Shown: in pieces, positions 46,021-55,129 of the stretch | How the letters are laid out: each line of letters opens with the position of its first letter | Numbering within the stretch: position 1 is the stretch's first letter | Source of the DNA: Haloferax elongans ATCC BAA-1513 | Lineage (GTDB): Archaea > Halobacteriota > Halobacteria > Halobacteriales > Haloferacaceae | Reading direction: 5' to 3' | DNA length: 64,000 bases | NCBI RefSeq assembly: GCF_000336755.1 | Contig: NZ_AOLK01000022.1 | Location: 258,748-322,747 of the forward strand | Program-made: the position numbers and the translations under genes | The notes under the pieces: generated by a model | What the model was told of the DNA's origin: nothing | The model's database searches: none | What the model saw: the letters and a program-made list of their open reading frames with translations, nothing else

Positions 46021-46115
46021 AAAACGAGGGTGAGAGTGAGAATGAGAGAGGTAGAGAGGTGAGAGTGAGAGATAGTGGTGGAAGTGAAAGAGACGGAGAA
46101 GTGAGAGTGAGAGAC
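46021..46115. repeat. GTGAGA-rich purine tract
   Basis: The top strand is a degenerate repeat of GTGAGA/GAGAG units. It contains no C from about 46026 to 46093. The bottom strand is pyrimidine-rich (TCTCTCAC...) and lies just after the stop of the leftward FAD oxidoreductase gene (46160), so it may form its 3' end. Composition strongly differs from the rest of the window. Confidence 0.6.
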
Positions 46116-46159
46116 TGAACGAACGCTATCCGTCCAGAAGAACGTCGAGAGACGCGGTC

Positions 46160-47401
46160 TTACTGCTCGGCCGCCGCGCCTTCGAGGTCTTCGAGTTCGA
46201 AGTCCTGCTTGACGAGAGTTTCCTTCTGACCGCTGATGTCGACCTGTTCGCGCATCAGCTTCTTGTACTTCGTCTGCGGCGAGAGGTCGCCGATGAGGAC
46301 GCCGCCGACGATTTTGCCGTCCTTGATGGCGAGACGCCGCCATTCGGTATCGGAGTACTTGGCTTCGACGTGGTCGTCGCCGAGAGTCGGGTGACCGAAC
46401 GAGAGGAACGGGAAGTCGAAGTGCGTGATGGAGTACGACGAGACCCAGCGGAACTCTTCGGTGCCGTAGTCGACCATGTTCTTCGCGGCGATAGTGCCCT
46501 GTTCCTTGGCGGAGCCCCACGCACCGTTCTGGGCGCGCTCGCCGAGGATGAGGTCGTGGAACTCGGTGATGTCACCGGCGGCGAAGATATCGTCGTGGTT
46601 CGTCCGCATGTACTCGTCCACGTAGATGCCGTTGTCGTACTCGATGTCGGTGCCCCGGAGAATCTCGGTGTTGAAGTTGAGACCGATGGCGATGCCGACG
46701 AAGTCAGCGTCGTAGTGGTCACCGTTGGGGTCGACAGCCGTCGTGACGCGGTCCTCGTCGTCGACTTCGAAGTGGTCGACGCCGGAGTCGAAGACGGGTT
46801 CAACGTTGCGCTCGCGGAGCGCGTTGTGGATAATCTCTGCGCCGTCCTGCGAGAGCGCGTAGCGCCACCACGCTTTGCCGCGCATGAGGTACTTGCCTTC
46901 GACGTCCTGTGCGGCGGTGATAGCCGCGAGGTCGATGCCGAGGAGGCCCGCACCGATGACGACCGAGTTCTCGGCCTGTTCCATGTGCTCTTTGATGTTG
47001 CGAGCGTCCTGGAACGTCCAGAAGTGGTGGATACCTTCGGCGTCGGAGTTCTCGACAGGGAGTTGCGTCGGCGTGCCACCGATAGCGAGGAGGAGTTTGT
47101 CGTATTCGTACTCGGTCCCGTCGTGGGCGGTGACCGTGTGCGCGTCGGGGTCGATGTTCGTGACGAGCGTGTTCAGTTCGAGGTCGACGTCGCGGTCGTC
47201 GTACCACGACTCGTCGTGGATAGAGATCGGCGCCTCGGGGAGTTTGCCCTTGGCGAATTCTTTGATCAGAATACGATTGTACAGTGCTTCACCCTCGTCG
47301 GTGAGGATTGTGATGTCGGCCTCAGGGTCCTCCTCGCGGAGCGTCTCCGCGGCGGAGGCACCCGCGATACCGTCGCCGACGATCACGTACGATTGACTCA
47401 T
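46160..47401 (-). CDS. FAD-dependent pyridine nucleotide-disulphide oxidoreductase family
   Basis: A 413-residue two-Rossmann flavoprotein. The FAD motif is 'YVIVGDGIAGASAAE' at the N-terminus and the NAD(P)H motif 'SVVIGAGLLGIDLAA' in the middle. 'IFAAGDITEF' binds FAD near residue 280, and a C-terminal domain follows (about 330-413). It looks like a rubredoxin/ferredoxin reductase or NADH-dependent nitrite reductase-type oxidoreductase, without a CxxC disulphide site. The start is Met 47401 (MSQSYVIVGDG); the longer frame to 47449 is unlikely. Confidence 0.88.
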   Translation of the reverse strand: MSQSYVIVGDGIAGASAAETLREEDPEADITILTDEGEALYNRILIKEFAKGKLPEAPISIHDESWYDDRDVDLELNTLVTNIDPDAHTVTAHDGTEYEYDKLLLAIGGTPTQLPVENSDAEGIHHFWTFQDARNIKEHMEQAENSVVIGAGLLGIDLAAITAAQDVEGKYLMRGKAWWRYALSQDGAEIIHNALRERNVEPVFDSGVDHFEVDDEDRVTTAVDPNGDHYDADFVGIAIGLNFNTEILRGTDIEYDNGIYVDEYMRTNHDDIFAAGDITEFHDLILGERAQNGAWGSAKEQGTIAAKNMVDYGTEEFRWVSSYSITHFDFPFLSFGHPTLGDDHVEAKYSDTEWRRLAIKDGKIVGGVLIGDLSPQTKYKKLMREQVDISGQKETLVKQDFELEDLEGAAAEQ

Positions 47402-47506
47402 AACCCGACGTTTGTATTCGGGGTTAATGTGGATTGCTATCTCCCTCATTATTCATGAGGCGGCCAAAAACCGAAGCGAGAGGCGACAACCCCAAAATAT
47501 GACGGG

Positions 47507-47893
47507 CTAGTGGCACTCGTTGGCAGTGTCACAGTCGGCGGTCCCAGCGCCGTCGGTGACGACCGGCGATGCACCAGTTCGAACCCGTCGAATTCCGGCG
47601 CGAACGCGCCAAAGTGCGCGTCGGAGGTCGACGAGAACACCGCTATCGGCGAGGGCACGCACGCCAGCGCGGAGCACGATGCCAGCGCCGACAAATCCGA
47701 GTGGCCAACCGACGAACAATGCGACGAGGCCAACCCCGGCACCAAGTGGTGCGAGAACTGCCGCCAGAAGGGTCGCCGTAGTGATGCCAACGACGGCAGC
47801 GATGACGACGAACAACGTGTCTACGAGCGTTTCAACGCCCTGTGGGGCGCGGTCGAGCGGGTCGGGAAGTCCGAGAGTAGTGTCGTGTCCCAT
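47507..47893 (-). CDS. Small membrane protein, unknown function
   Basis: A 128-residue protein from Met 47893 (MGHDTTLGLPDPL). Two to three hydrophobic segments occupy about 25-70 ('LFVVIAAVVGITTATLLAAV', 'GVGLVALFVGWPLGFVGAGIVL'). The C-terminal part is basic (Arg-rich, 'LRRALWRVRAGIRRVR') and ends with a short tail containing two Cys (GTADCDTANECH). No family is recognised. It lies between the oxidoreductase and a regulator gene. Confidence 0.55.
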   Translation of the reverse strand: MGHDTTLGLPDPLDRAPQGVETLVDTLFVVIAAVVGITTATLLAAVLAPLGAGVGLVALFVGWPLGFVGAGIVLRAGVRALADSGVLVDLRRALWRVRAGIRRVRTGASPVVTDGAGTADCDTANECH

Positions 47894-47981
47894 GGTCGTT
47901 TTCCTCATTTGGATAGACGACCCCCGACACCAAAAGCGTAAGCAGAATGATAGTTTTGTAAGCTACCTTACCGTAGCTGTA

Positions 47982-48890
47982 TTATGCAACTTGTTCGACA
48001 CGTTCCGTGTACGAATCGACACACGTGAGCGTCTCGTCGAGTTCGACGACGAGGGCTTCGTCACCGTCTTCGACGCGAACGCGGAGTCGCCACGGGTCGG
48101 TATCGACGACGGTGAGTGCCTCGTTGCCGACGACCCACGGGAAGCGCCAGAAGTGGGTCGCACAGAAGTCGGTGTTCCGCGACGAGAGGAAGCCGAGGAC
48201 TGTCGTTTCGTCGAGAAGCACGAGTCCAACGGGTGAGACGGCTTCGTAGGCGCACTGTCCGCATCGGTGGCTCACGACTACGTCGAGGTCGTACAGGTCC
48301 GACTCGGGAGTGAGAACTGTCTCAGTCGTGCCGCCACACTCCGGGCAGACCCCGTCGGCGGCGAGACAGTGGAGGTGTCGAACGCGCTGGTCGAACGCGC
48401 CGAGAAGCGCCTCCGGTGAGCGCCCGTCGATTCCGCCCGGTGGGAACTCCTCGTGTGCGTGGACGCGCCCGCAGTCTGCACACGCGATGGTGAGTTTCTC
48501 GTCCGCGTAGGTCGCTTCGAGTGCACCATCACAGTCGACACACGTCCCCGGTGCGGGAAACGCCGGTAACACCGGGTCCTCGTTGAACGTCCCTGCGAGC
48601 ACGGCACGAACGACCTTCTCCCCGGCGTGGCGGAAGTCGTAGCCGTCGTCAGTCTTGCGGACGAATTGGCCGCGGAGTTTGCCGAGGTGGTAGTTGAATC
48701 GGGCGCTGTCGTCGACGCCGACACGCCGTCGGAGTTCCGAGAACGGAACCGGTCTGTCGGGTGACTCCCAGAGTGCTTCGAGGATGTTCAATCGCGTCTC
48801 GTCGGCCACGATGGCGAACGCTTCGGCCGGGGAGATGCAGTCCTCACAGCCGAGGAGCGTGTCCTCGTGTGTGGGGGCGGAATCGCTCAT
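47982..48890 (-). CDS. Winged-helix regulator with zinc-ribbon modules
   Basis: A 302-residue protein from Met 48890. A Cys pair (LGCEDCISP) precedes an ArsR-like winged helix ('AIVADETRLNILEALWESPDRPVPFSELRRRVGVDDSARFNYHLGKL'). Three Cys pairs follow: 'CVDCDG', 'CADCGRVH' and 'CPECGGT', then a Cys pair in 'HRCGQCAYEA'. This suggests zinc-ribbon domains that may bind DNA, metal or partner proteins. Such HTH-plus-ribbon regulators are a haloarchaea-enriched family (DUF7351-like). The target is unknown. Confidence 0.78.
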   Translation of the reverse strand: MSDSAPTHEDTLLGCEDCISPAEAFAIVADETRLNILEALWESPDRPVPFSELRRRVGVDDSARFNYHLGKLRGQFVRKTDDGYDFRHAGEKVVRAVLAGTFNEDPVLPAFPAPGTCVDCDGALEATYADEKLTIACADCGRVHAHEEFPPGGIDGRSPEALLGAFDQRVRHLHCLAADGVCPECGGTTETVLTPESDLYDLDVVVSHRCGQCAYEAVSPVGLVLLDETTVLGFLSSRNTDFCATHFWRFPWVVGNEALTVVDTDPWRLRVRVEDGDEALVVELDETLTCVDSYTERVEQVA

Positions 48891-49025
48891 ATCGTACTCA
48901 TCGACTTCGAGCGACAATAAAACAGGTCGTGTAATTTTCTTTTGTCTCCTGCGGAACACGTGGGGAGTGGGCATCCACAGGTACACGTGGTCTTTACGTG
49001 CATCCGACCCTTAGCGGGCGACGAA

Positions 49026-49628
49026 ATGAAGATTCGTCAGAACATCCGCCACTTCGCGACGAAAAAGGCGCTCACCATGCCCGTCATCGGCGACATCGCC
49101 ACCGAGAAGATGGTGGACCTTCACGTTCGCGTCTTCGGCGAGCGCGCGGACCCCGACCACCGAGAGGAGCGCGAACCGCACATGGCGGCGTTCTTCGAGT
49201 GCACCTTCGACACCTATCTGGCGGCACTGGGTGAGGGGTTCCCGGAGGCCGAGGCCCGGGAAATTACCCACATCCAGGCCAACTTCGACTTCTACAACCA
49301 CGGCTGGACCGAGATGATGGAGTTCCCGGCAGACGAACTCGAAGCCCACTACGAGCGCTACCAGCAGTTCTTCGAGCGCTACGACATCGACATCGCCAAC
49401 CCGCTGGGCGAATTCCGCACCATCGACATCCCGGACGCGCCCGCGACGCTGGAGAAGTTGGAGAACCCCGAACATCCCCACGCCGAAGGCGGTTTCGCCG
49501 ACGACGTGTACGTCGAAGACGCCAGCGGTGAGGTCGCCACCGGCGGTACCGAAGAGCCAGACGACGTCGACGTGAGCGTCGCACCCGGCATGCAAGAGGT
49601 CGACGACGTCGACGAAGAAGCGGCCTAA
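49026..49628 (+). CDS. DUF6149-like haloarchaeal protein
   Basis: A 200-residue protein starting MKIRQNIRHFATKKALTMPV. Its core (about 10-130) is helical and includes 'HIQANFDFYNHGWTEMMEF' and 'LEAHYERYQQFFERYDIDI'. The C-terminal 60 residues are acidic and probably disordered. It matches DUF6149 in my recognition, a family of unknown function in haloarchaea. It is divergent from the zinc-ribbon regulator gene. Confidence 0.65.
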   Translation: MKIRQNIRHFATKKALTMPVIGDIATEKMVDLHVRVFGERADPDHREEREPHMAAFFECTFDTYLAALGEGFPEAEAREITHIQANFDFYNHGWTEMMEFPADELEAHYERYQQFFERYDIDIANPLGEFRTIDIPDAPATLEKLENPEHPHAEGGFADDVYVEDASGEVATGGTEEPDDVDVSVAPGMQEVDDVDEEAA

Positions 49629-49643
49629 ATCACAGTTCTCCAA

Positions 49644-51128
49644 TCAGTCGTCGCTCGGAATCGGTGGGCCGGTGTCGACGACGCTTTCTTTCCAGGTTCC
49701 GCGCGTGAACCACGCCAGCGCGAGGAGCGCCGCGGCGACGTTCGAGAAGGCGATACCGTACCAGACTCCCGTCGGCCCCATCGAGAAGAACTCGACGAGG
49801 ACGAACGACGCCGGAATTCGAAGCACCCACAGCGAGATGAGCGAGAATATCATCGCCGTCCGGGTCGACCCACTGCCGCGGAAGCCACCGTTGACGATGT
49901 TGAACGCTCCGAGGAAGAGGAACGTCGGACCGATGATTCGGAGATAGTCGACGCCAATCGAGATGACCGTCTCCTCACCGGGGATGAACACCGCAACGAT
50001 GGGTTCGGCGAAGAAGTACGCTATCGTGGAGACGAACACGAGTGCGCCGACGATGATGCCGACCGCCCAGAAGACTGCGCGCTCCGCCCGGTCGGCTTGG
50101 TCCGCGCCGAGGTTCTGCCCAACGACCGTCGAAGTCCCCTGTGCGAGTCCGATTGCGGGGAGGAACACGAGCGAGTTGAGACGGTTGCCGATACCGAACG
50201 CCGCGACTGCGGTTTCGGTGTCGACACCGCCCGCGTTCACTGCGGCGTAGGCCACGAGCGCCGTGAGCGCCGTGACACCGAGTGCGCGCGTCGATTGCTC
50301 GATGCTCGACGGAGCGCCGATACGGACGATTTTCTCGACCGTCTCGCGCTCAGGGATGAGGTCCCGCGGCGAGAGGCTGATACCGACGCGACCGGACAGC
50401 AAGAGCCAAAAGCCGACGAGCGCGCCAACACCGCGAGAGAACACCGTCGCGATAGCTGCTCCTTGGACGCCGAACCCGGAGAATCCAGTCGCGGCGAAAA
50501 GCGACTGGCGTAGCCCGTCGAGACCGAGGACGGCAAAGACCGGATTCGCGTCGAACCCGAGGATGAGGAAGGGGTCGAGAACGACGTTGATGATGACGCC
50601 GAATGCCATCAGGTACATCGGTGTCTTGGTGTCGCCCCAGCCGCGCAGCAGGGCTTGGAAGATGAAAAAGCCGAACATGAACGCGACGCCGAGGAAGATA
50701 GTGCGCGTGTAATCGACCGAAAGCTGGTGGACCTCTGTTCCGGGCGTCGTCCCGATAAGCGGCAGCAACACCGGCGTCAGAAGATAGCCGAGCGCGGCGA
50801 ATCCAGCAGACAACAGGATGACGAAGCCGAGGGTCTGTCCGGCGACGCGGTCGACCTCGTCGTCGTTGCCCGCGCCTTTGTTCTGGGCGACGAGCACCGT
50901 CCCGGCGACGGTGAAGCCGCCGCCGAACGAAATCATGAGGAAGACGAGCGGCCACGAGAAAGACAGCGCAGAGACCGCATTCGCGCCGACGCGGCCGACC
51001 CAGAAGGTGTCGGCGAGGTTGTACGCCACCTGCATCATCTGCGAGAGGACGATGGGGAGCGACAGCACCAACATCGGCTTGACGAGTTCGCCGTCGACGA
51101 GATTGACGTCTTTCGGCTTCGCGCTCAC
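49644..51128 (-). CDS. MATE family efflux transporter
   Basis: A 494-residue multidrug/toxin extrusion transporter with about twelve TM segments in two bundles. 'LVDGELVKPMLVLSLPIVLSQMMQVAYNLADTFWVGRVG' is the family's first helix pair, and 'IVSALRQG'-like motifs are replaced by 'FGIGNRLNSLVFLPAIGLAQGTSTVVGQNLGA', a conserved MATE segment. The first bases of its start overlap the stop of the TetR gene by four bases, so it is translationally coupled and controlled with it. The exported compound is unknown. Confidence 0.93.
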   Translation of the reverse strand: MSAKPKDVNLVDGELVKPMLVLSLPIVLSQMMQVAYNLADTFWVGRVGANAVSALSFSWPLVFLMISFGGGFTVAGTVLVAQNKGAGNDDEVDRVAGQTLGFVILLSAGFAALGYLLTPVLLPLIGTTPGTEVHQLSVDYTRTIFLGVAFMFGFFIFQALLRGWGDTKTPMYLMAFGVIINVVLDPFLILGFDANPVFAVLGLDGLRQSLFAATGFSGFGVQGAAIATVFSRGVGALVGFWLLLSGRVGISLSPRDLIPERETVEKIVRIGAPSSIEQSTRALGVTALTALVAYAAVNAGGVDTETAVAAFGIGNRLNSLVFLPAIGLAQGTSTVVGQNLGADQADRAERAVFWAVGIIVGALVFVSTIAYFFAEPIVAVFIPGEETVISIGVDYLRIIGPTFLFLGAFNIVNGGFRGSGSTRTAMIFSLISLWVLRIPASFVLVEFFSMGPTGVWYGIAFSNVAAALLALAWFTRGTWKESVVDTGPPIPSDD

Positions 51129-51781
51129 TGCGACCCCTCCTCGCGGAGGAGGTCCGAGACGACGAACGTTTCGAGCGCCGCCCGAACCTCGTTCGGTGCC
51201 TCAGTCGCTGCCGTCTGTTCGTTCTCCGCGTCCGGTTCCGAGACGACGACCCGCTGGAGCCGTGCCCCGTCGAGTGCAGCGAACAGCAGTGTGGCCGTCC
51301 GGTCAGGGTCGACATCGCGGAAGACACCCTGCTCGATACCGTCGCGGATGACGTCCGCAAGGCGTCCTCGAATCGCCGCCTCGTTTTGGGCGATTTGCTT
51401 GCGGTACGCCTCGACGTAGGGGGCTTGGGTCCGAATCTCGGCGAGGGCGAGACCGAAGCGGTCGTACTCGCCGTCGTCGTCCTCGTCGGGGACCATCTTG
51501 TCGAGGAGGAACCGAAGTCGCTCCTCGGGCGCGTCGCCTTCGGTCTCTTCGACTCGCTGTTCGAAGTGGTCGAGGAGGAAATCGAGGAACGCGACGAGCA
51601 GCTCGCGTTTCGTCCCGTAGTGGTAGTGGAGGAGGGACTTACTCTTTCCAGCCTCGTCGGCGATTCGCTGCATCGTCAACTCGGCGTACCCGTGGGCACA
51701 CAACGCCCGATAGGTCGCCTCCATCAACGTCTCGTGGACCTCGTCGGGGACCGACCGGTCCGAGGTGGAGTCCGTAGTCAC
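51125..51781 (-). CDS. TetR family transcriptional regulator
   Basis: A 218-residue TetR regulator with the N-terminal HTH 'LMEATYRALCAHGYAELTMQRIADEAGKSKSLLHYHYGTKRELLVAFLDFL', followed by a helical ligand domain. The start is GTG at 51781 (first Met-coded position in the frame). It is the first gene of a two-gene operon with the MATE exporter. A perfect palindrome lies directly upstream, so it probably represses its own operon and responds to the exported drug. Confidence 0.92.
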   Translation of the reverse strand: MTTDSTSDRSVPDEVHETLMEATYRALCAHGYAELTMQRIADEAGKSKSLLHYHYGTKRELLVAFLDFLLDHFEQRVEETEGDAPEERLRFLLDKMVPDEDDDGEYDRFGLALAEIRTQAPYVEAYRKQIAQNEAAIRGRLADVIRDGIEQGVFRDVDPDRTATLLFAALDGARLQRVVVSEPDAENEQTAATEAPNEVRAALETFVVSDLLREEGSQ

Positions 51782-51783
51782 TA

Positions 51784-51797
51784 ACTGACTAGTCAGT
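51784..51797 (-). promoter_or_regulatory. Palindromic operator of the tetR-MATE operon
   Basis: ACTGACTAGTCAGT is a perfect 14-base palindrome located three bases before the GTG start of the leftward tetR gene. Further upstream in the leftward direction is a T-rich CCTTTTCACG that may be the TATA-like box, so the palindrome would sit at the transcription start. This is the usual position for a TetR operator. The match to a TetR binding site is inferred from position and symmetry. Confidence 0.65.
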
Positions 51798-51932
51798 CAG
51801 CGACGTGAAAAGGGGTTCCGAATCCGAAACAGATTGCCGGTAAGCGTGGCTCGGTGTGTCGTGCCGAGTGAGACTAAAAAACGAGAGCGTGCTACAGTCG
51901 CCGGTCGGTTGTTGCAGTCGTCAGTCAGTCGG

Positions 51933-53249
51933 TTACTGCAGCCGCTTGTCGATTCTGTCGGCGACTTCGTAGCCTGCGACGATACCGCCGTTGAGGGAGC
52001 GCTCGGGATACTGCGCTTCCGAGGCCATCCCCGCGTAGTAGACGCCCTCGGCGACGTCGTCTGCGAGGTCGTACGGGACGACGAGGTCGAGGTAGCCGCG
52101 TTCGTAGACCGGGCCAGCCCGGGGGTTTCGTGAGACCTTGAACTCCTCGACGGCCGAGCGGTCGAAGTCGGGGAACATGTCCTCGATTTCGTCGAACCAC
52201 ACGTCTTCGACTTCCTCGTCGGACAGTTGCCAGAGGTCTTCGTGCGGCCCCTGAACGTAGCTTGCGACGTACAGCAGGTGGTCGCCGCCGTAGCGTTCGG
52301 TCGGGACGAAGTTCGTGTGTTCGATAAGCGAGCCAAAGGGTGCGTCGTGGGCGATGTTGAGCCAGTAGGTGTCCATCAGCGACTCGGACATGGTGGCAAG
52401 CCCGCAGACCGCCCCTTGGAAGTCGATTTCGCACTCGAACCCGGTCAGGTCTTCGAGGACGTTCGGCATCGCCGCGACGACCACCGAATCCACCTCGTGG
52501 ACCTCAGTCTCGTCTGCCGTTTCGACGGTGATGGTGTCGACTTCGTCGCCCTCGGTGTCGAGTTCGGTCACTCGCGACCCGGTTTGGATGTTCTCGCGAC
52601 CGACGGCGTCGATGAGCGCATCGATAAGCGGGGCGAATCCGCCGTCGAAGTAGCCGAGCAGTTCGCCGCGAAGAAGGTCACGCTCGCCGCGGAAGCGGAC
52701 GCGGCCGAGGAACCACGCCGCCGACACGTCGTGTTTACGCTCGCCGAACTTGCCGTCGAGAAGCGGGTCCACGAAGTTGTCGTAGACGCCTCGCGTGGTG
52801 TGTTCGACCACGAAGTCCTCGATTGGCGTGTGTTCGTACTCGGCGAGTTCCTCGTAGGCGTCGAAGTCGGGGATGCCACCGCGCACGTCGATACCGAGCG
52901 TGAGCATGCCGAGGCGGAACTTGTCGTAGAGGCTCATATGCGGGTAGGCGGCGATTTGCCACGCCGTGTCCAGCGGATGGACCACGCCGTCGACGTAGTA
53001 GGCGTTCTTGCCGATGCGCCACTCGAGGTCGTCGCCGAGGCCGAGTTCGTCGGCGAGTTCGACGATGGTCTCTTCGGACTTCGAGAGGTGGTGGTAGTAC
53101 CGTTCGATGTCGTCGCCGTTCGTCTCGTACGTCGCTGCGAGTCCGCCGAGCGAGTCGCTCGCCTCGAAGACTCGCACGTCGTGACCCCGTTTCCGGAGTC
53201 GATACGCCGCGGCGAGACCCGCGATGCCGCCGCCGACGATACCTATCAT
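51933..53249 (-). CDS. FAD-dependent amine oxidase-fold oxidoreductase
   Basis: A 438-residue flavoprotein with the N-terminal FAD motif 'IGIVGGGIAGLAAAYRLRKRGHDVRVFEA' and the 'SLGGLAATYE' motif of the amine-oxidase/protoporphyrinogen-oxidase superfamily. The end 'GVYYAGMASEAQYPERSLNGGIVAGYEVADRI' closes the FAD site. Relatives include UDP-galactopyranose mutase-like, HpnE-like and carotenoid desaturase-type enzymes, so the substrate is unclear. It is divergent from the 7TM kinase gene. Confidence 0.82.
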   Translation of the reverse strand: MIGIVGGGIAGLAAAYRLRKRGHDVRVFEASDSLGGLAATYETNGDDIERYYHHLSKSEETIVELADELGLGDDLEWRIGKNAYYVDGVVHPLDTAWQIAAYPHMSLYDKFRLGMLTLGIDVRGGIPDFDAYEELAEYEHTPIEDFVVEHTTRGVYDNFVDPLLDGKFGERKHDVSAAWFLGRVRFRGERDLLRGELLGYFDGGFAPLIDALIDAVGRENIQTGSRVTELDTEGDEVDTITVETADETEVHEVDSVVVAAMPNVLEDLTGFECEIDFQGAVCGLATMSESLMDTYWLNIAHDAPFGSLIEHTNFVPTERYGGDHLLYVASYVQGPHEDLWQLSDEEVEDVWFDEIEDMFPDFDRSAVEEFKVSRNPRAGPVYERGYLDLVVPYDLADDVAEGVYYAGMASEAQYPERSLNGGIVAGYEVADRIDKRLQ

Positions 53250-53346
53250 GCGCCGGAGTTTGCCGGGGGCACGAAAGGCCTTTCTGGTTGACTGCTCCCG
53301 TACGAGAAGTAGAGGGATTTATCCCACGTCAAACAACTCAACGAGC

Positions 53347-55068
53347 ATGAACGGCGTGTCTCACTGGCAGGCTACGCCCTATACGCTCCCGCTCGGGGTC
53401 GGTGCAGGAGTCTTCGTAGCACTCGGTGTGTACCTGCTCCGACGACGCTCGGAACAGCGACTCGTCCCGGGGACGGTACTCGGAGCGCTCCTGCTTTTCG
53501 CTTCTGGGTTGTGGATGGGGATGTACGCCCTCGAACTCTCTCGGACCGACTTCGCGACGAAGGTGCTTTTGAACCAACTCGGCTACGTCGGTATCGCCCC
53601 CATTCCGGTCCTGTGGTTCGCCTACGTGATGCGCCACACCGACATTGCCGACCTCCCGCGGTCGGTCTGGGCCGCGCTCGGGACCGTTCCGGTCGTCGTC
53701 ATCGGTCTCGTGCTGACGAACGACTGGCACCATCTCATCTGGCGTCACCTCTGGATATCCATGGACAGCGGGTACGCTATCCTCGTCAACGACCACGGAA
53801 TCGCGTTCCTAGGGTACATCGTCTACGCGTACGTCCTCATCGTCATCGGTCTCGCGGTTCTCGTCCACGAACTCGTCCGGGCCGACGGCATCTACCAAAA
53901 GCAGACCGCTGGGTTGCTCGTCGGCGGGGCGGTCCCCGCAGTTGCGGGTCTCGTCTACGTCCTCGGCGCGAGCCCAGTCACCGGCCTCAACCTTCCGACG
54001 CTCTCGTTTTCTTTCGCTGCGGGAACCGTCGCGTGGAGCGTCTTCCGCCACCGATTGTTCACGCTCGTCCCAGTGGCGTGGGAGTCGGCCGTCGAATCGA
54101 TGGACGTCGCAGCGTTCGTCCTCGACGCGAACGACATAATACTCGCTGCGAACTCGGCGGGCGAAAAGTGCCTCCGCGTCGACCTCGACGACGCCTACGG
54201 CCGCCCCGCGTCTGCCGTCCTTCCCGATACACTCGTCGCGACGCTCGAAGACGAAACCAACTCGGAGGTGGTCCTCACCTGCGACGGCGACACGAAAGAC
54301 GTGCTGGTCGAGACGAACTCGCTCGGCGAGGACGCAGTCGCCGCGGGCAGATTGCTGCTCGTCCGCGACATCACCGACCGCAAAGAGCGAGAGCGACGAC
54401 TCGAACGCCAGAACGAACGCCTCGACGAGTTCGCATCTGTCGTCTCACACGACCTTAGAAATCCACTCACGGTTGCGCGTGGCTATCTGGAGTTAGCACA
54501 CGAGACGGGTGAGGACGCGCACTTCGAGCGCATCGAAGAGTCCCACGACCGGATGGAAGCGATTATCGAAGACCTCCTGACGCTTGCCAGACGGGGCGAG
54601 ACGCTCTCGGACCTCTCGCCGGTCGATATCGCAACTGTCGCACGCGAGGCGTGGGACGGCGTGGCCGCGGCGAACGTGACCGTCGACGTAGCAGTCGACC
54701 GGACCATCATGGCCGACCGGGGACGACTCAGGCAACTGTTCGAGAACCTCTTTCGCAACTCCGCCGAACACGGTGTCACCGACGGGAATTCGTCAGTCGC
54801 CATCGTCGTCGACACGCTCGACGACGGGTTTTACGTCGAAGACGACGGCCCCGGGATTCCCGAAGCAGACCGCGAGCAGGTCTTCGAGCGCGGCTATACG
54901 ACCCACGATGACGGGACCGGACTTGGACTGCCAATCGTTCACTCGGTGGCAGAAGCACACGGGTGGACAATCGAACTGACCACGGGCGAGACCGGCGGTG
55001 CTCGGTTCGAGTTCTACGGTGTCGAAGACGTTCAAGACACCGCGACGCCCGAAATCACTACGGGTTGA
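53347..55068 (+). CDS. 7TM sensor histidine kinase with PAS domain
   Basis: A 573-residue kinase. The first 230 residues form a histidine-kinase-type 7TM region (His_kinase_N style), followed by a PAS domain (about 240-340, 'AAFVLDANDIILAANSAGEKCLRVDLDDAYG'). The dimerisation domain has 'FASVVSHDLRNPLTVARGYLEL' with the phospho-His at about 367, and the HATPase domain has 'ENLFRNSAEHG', 'DDGPGIPEAD' and 'GTGLGLPIVHSVAEAHG'. The sensed signal is unknown. The next gene (thrB) starts 62 bases after its stop but is not functionally related. Confidence 0.9.
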   Translation: MNGVSHWQATPYTLPLGVGAGVFVALGVYLLRRRSEQRLVPGTVLGALLLFASGLWMGMYALELSRTDFATKVLLNQLGYVGIAPIPVLWFAYVMRHTDIADLPRSVWAALGTVPVVVIGLVLTNDWHHLIWRHLWISMDSGYAILVNDHGIAFLGYIVYAYVLIVIGLAVLVHELVRADGIYQKQTAGLLVGGAVPAVAGLVYVLGASPVTGLNLPTLSFSFAAGTVAWSVFRHRLFTLVPVAWESAVESMDVAAFVLDANDIILAANSAGEKCLRVDLDDAYGRPASAVLPDTLVATLEDETNSEVVLTCDGDTKDVLVETNSLGEDAVAAGRLLLVRDITDRKERERRLERQNERLDEFASVVSHDLRNPLTVARGYLELAHETGEDAHFERIEESHDRMEAIIEDLLTLARRGETLSDLSPVDIATVAREAWDGVAAANVTVDVAVDRTIMADRGRLRQLFENLFRNSAEHGVTDGNSSVAIVVDTLDDGFYVEDDGPGIPEADREQVFERGYTTHDDGTGLGLPIVHSVAEAHGWTIELTTGETGGARFEFYGVEDVQDTATPEITTG

Positions 55069-55129
55069 GATATTCGCCGCAGTTGCGACGTTCGCCACAT
55101 TTTTATCTGCGATACGGCAACAGCGGGGC

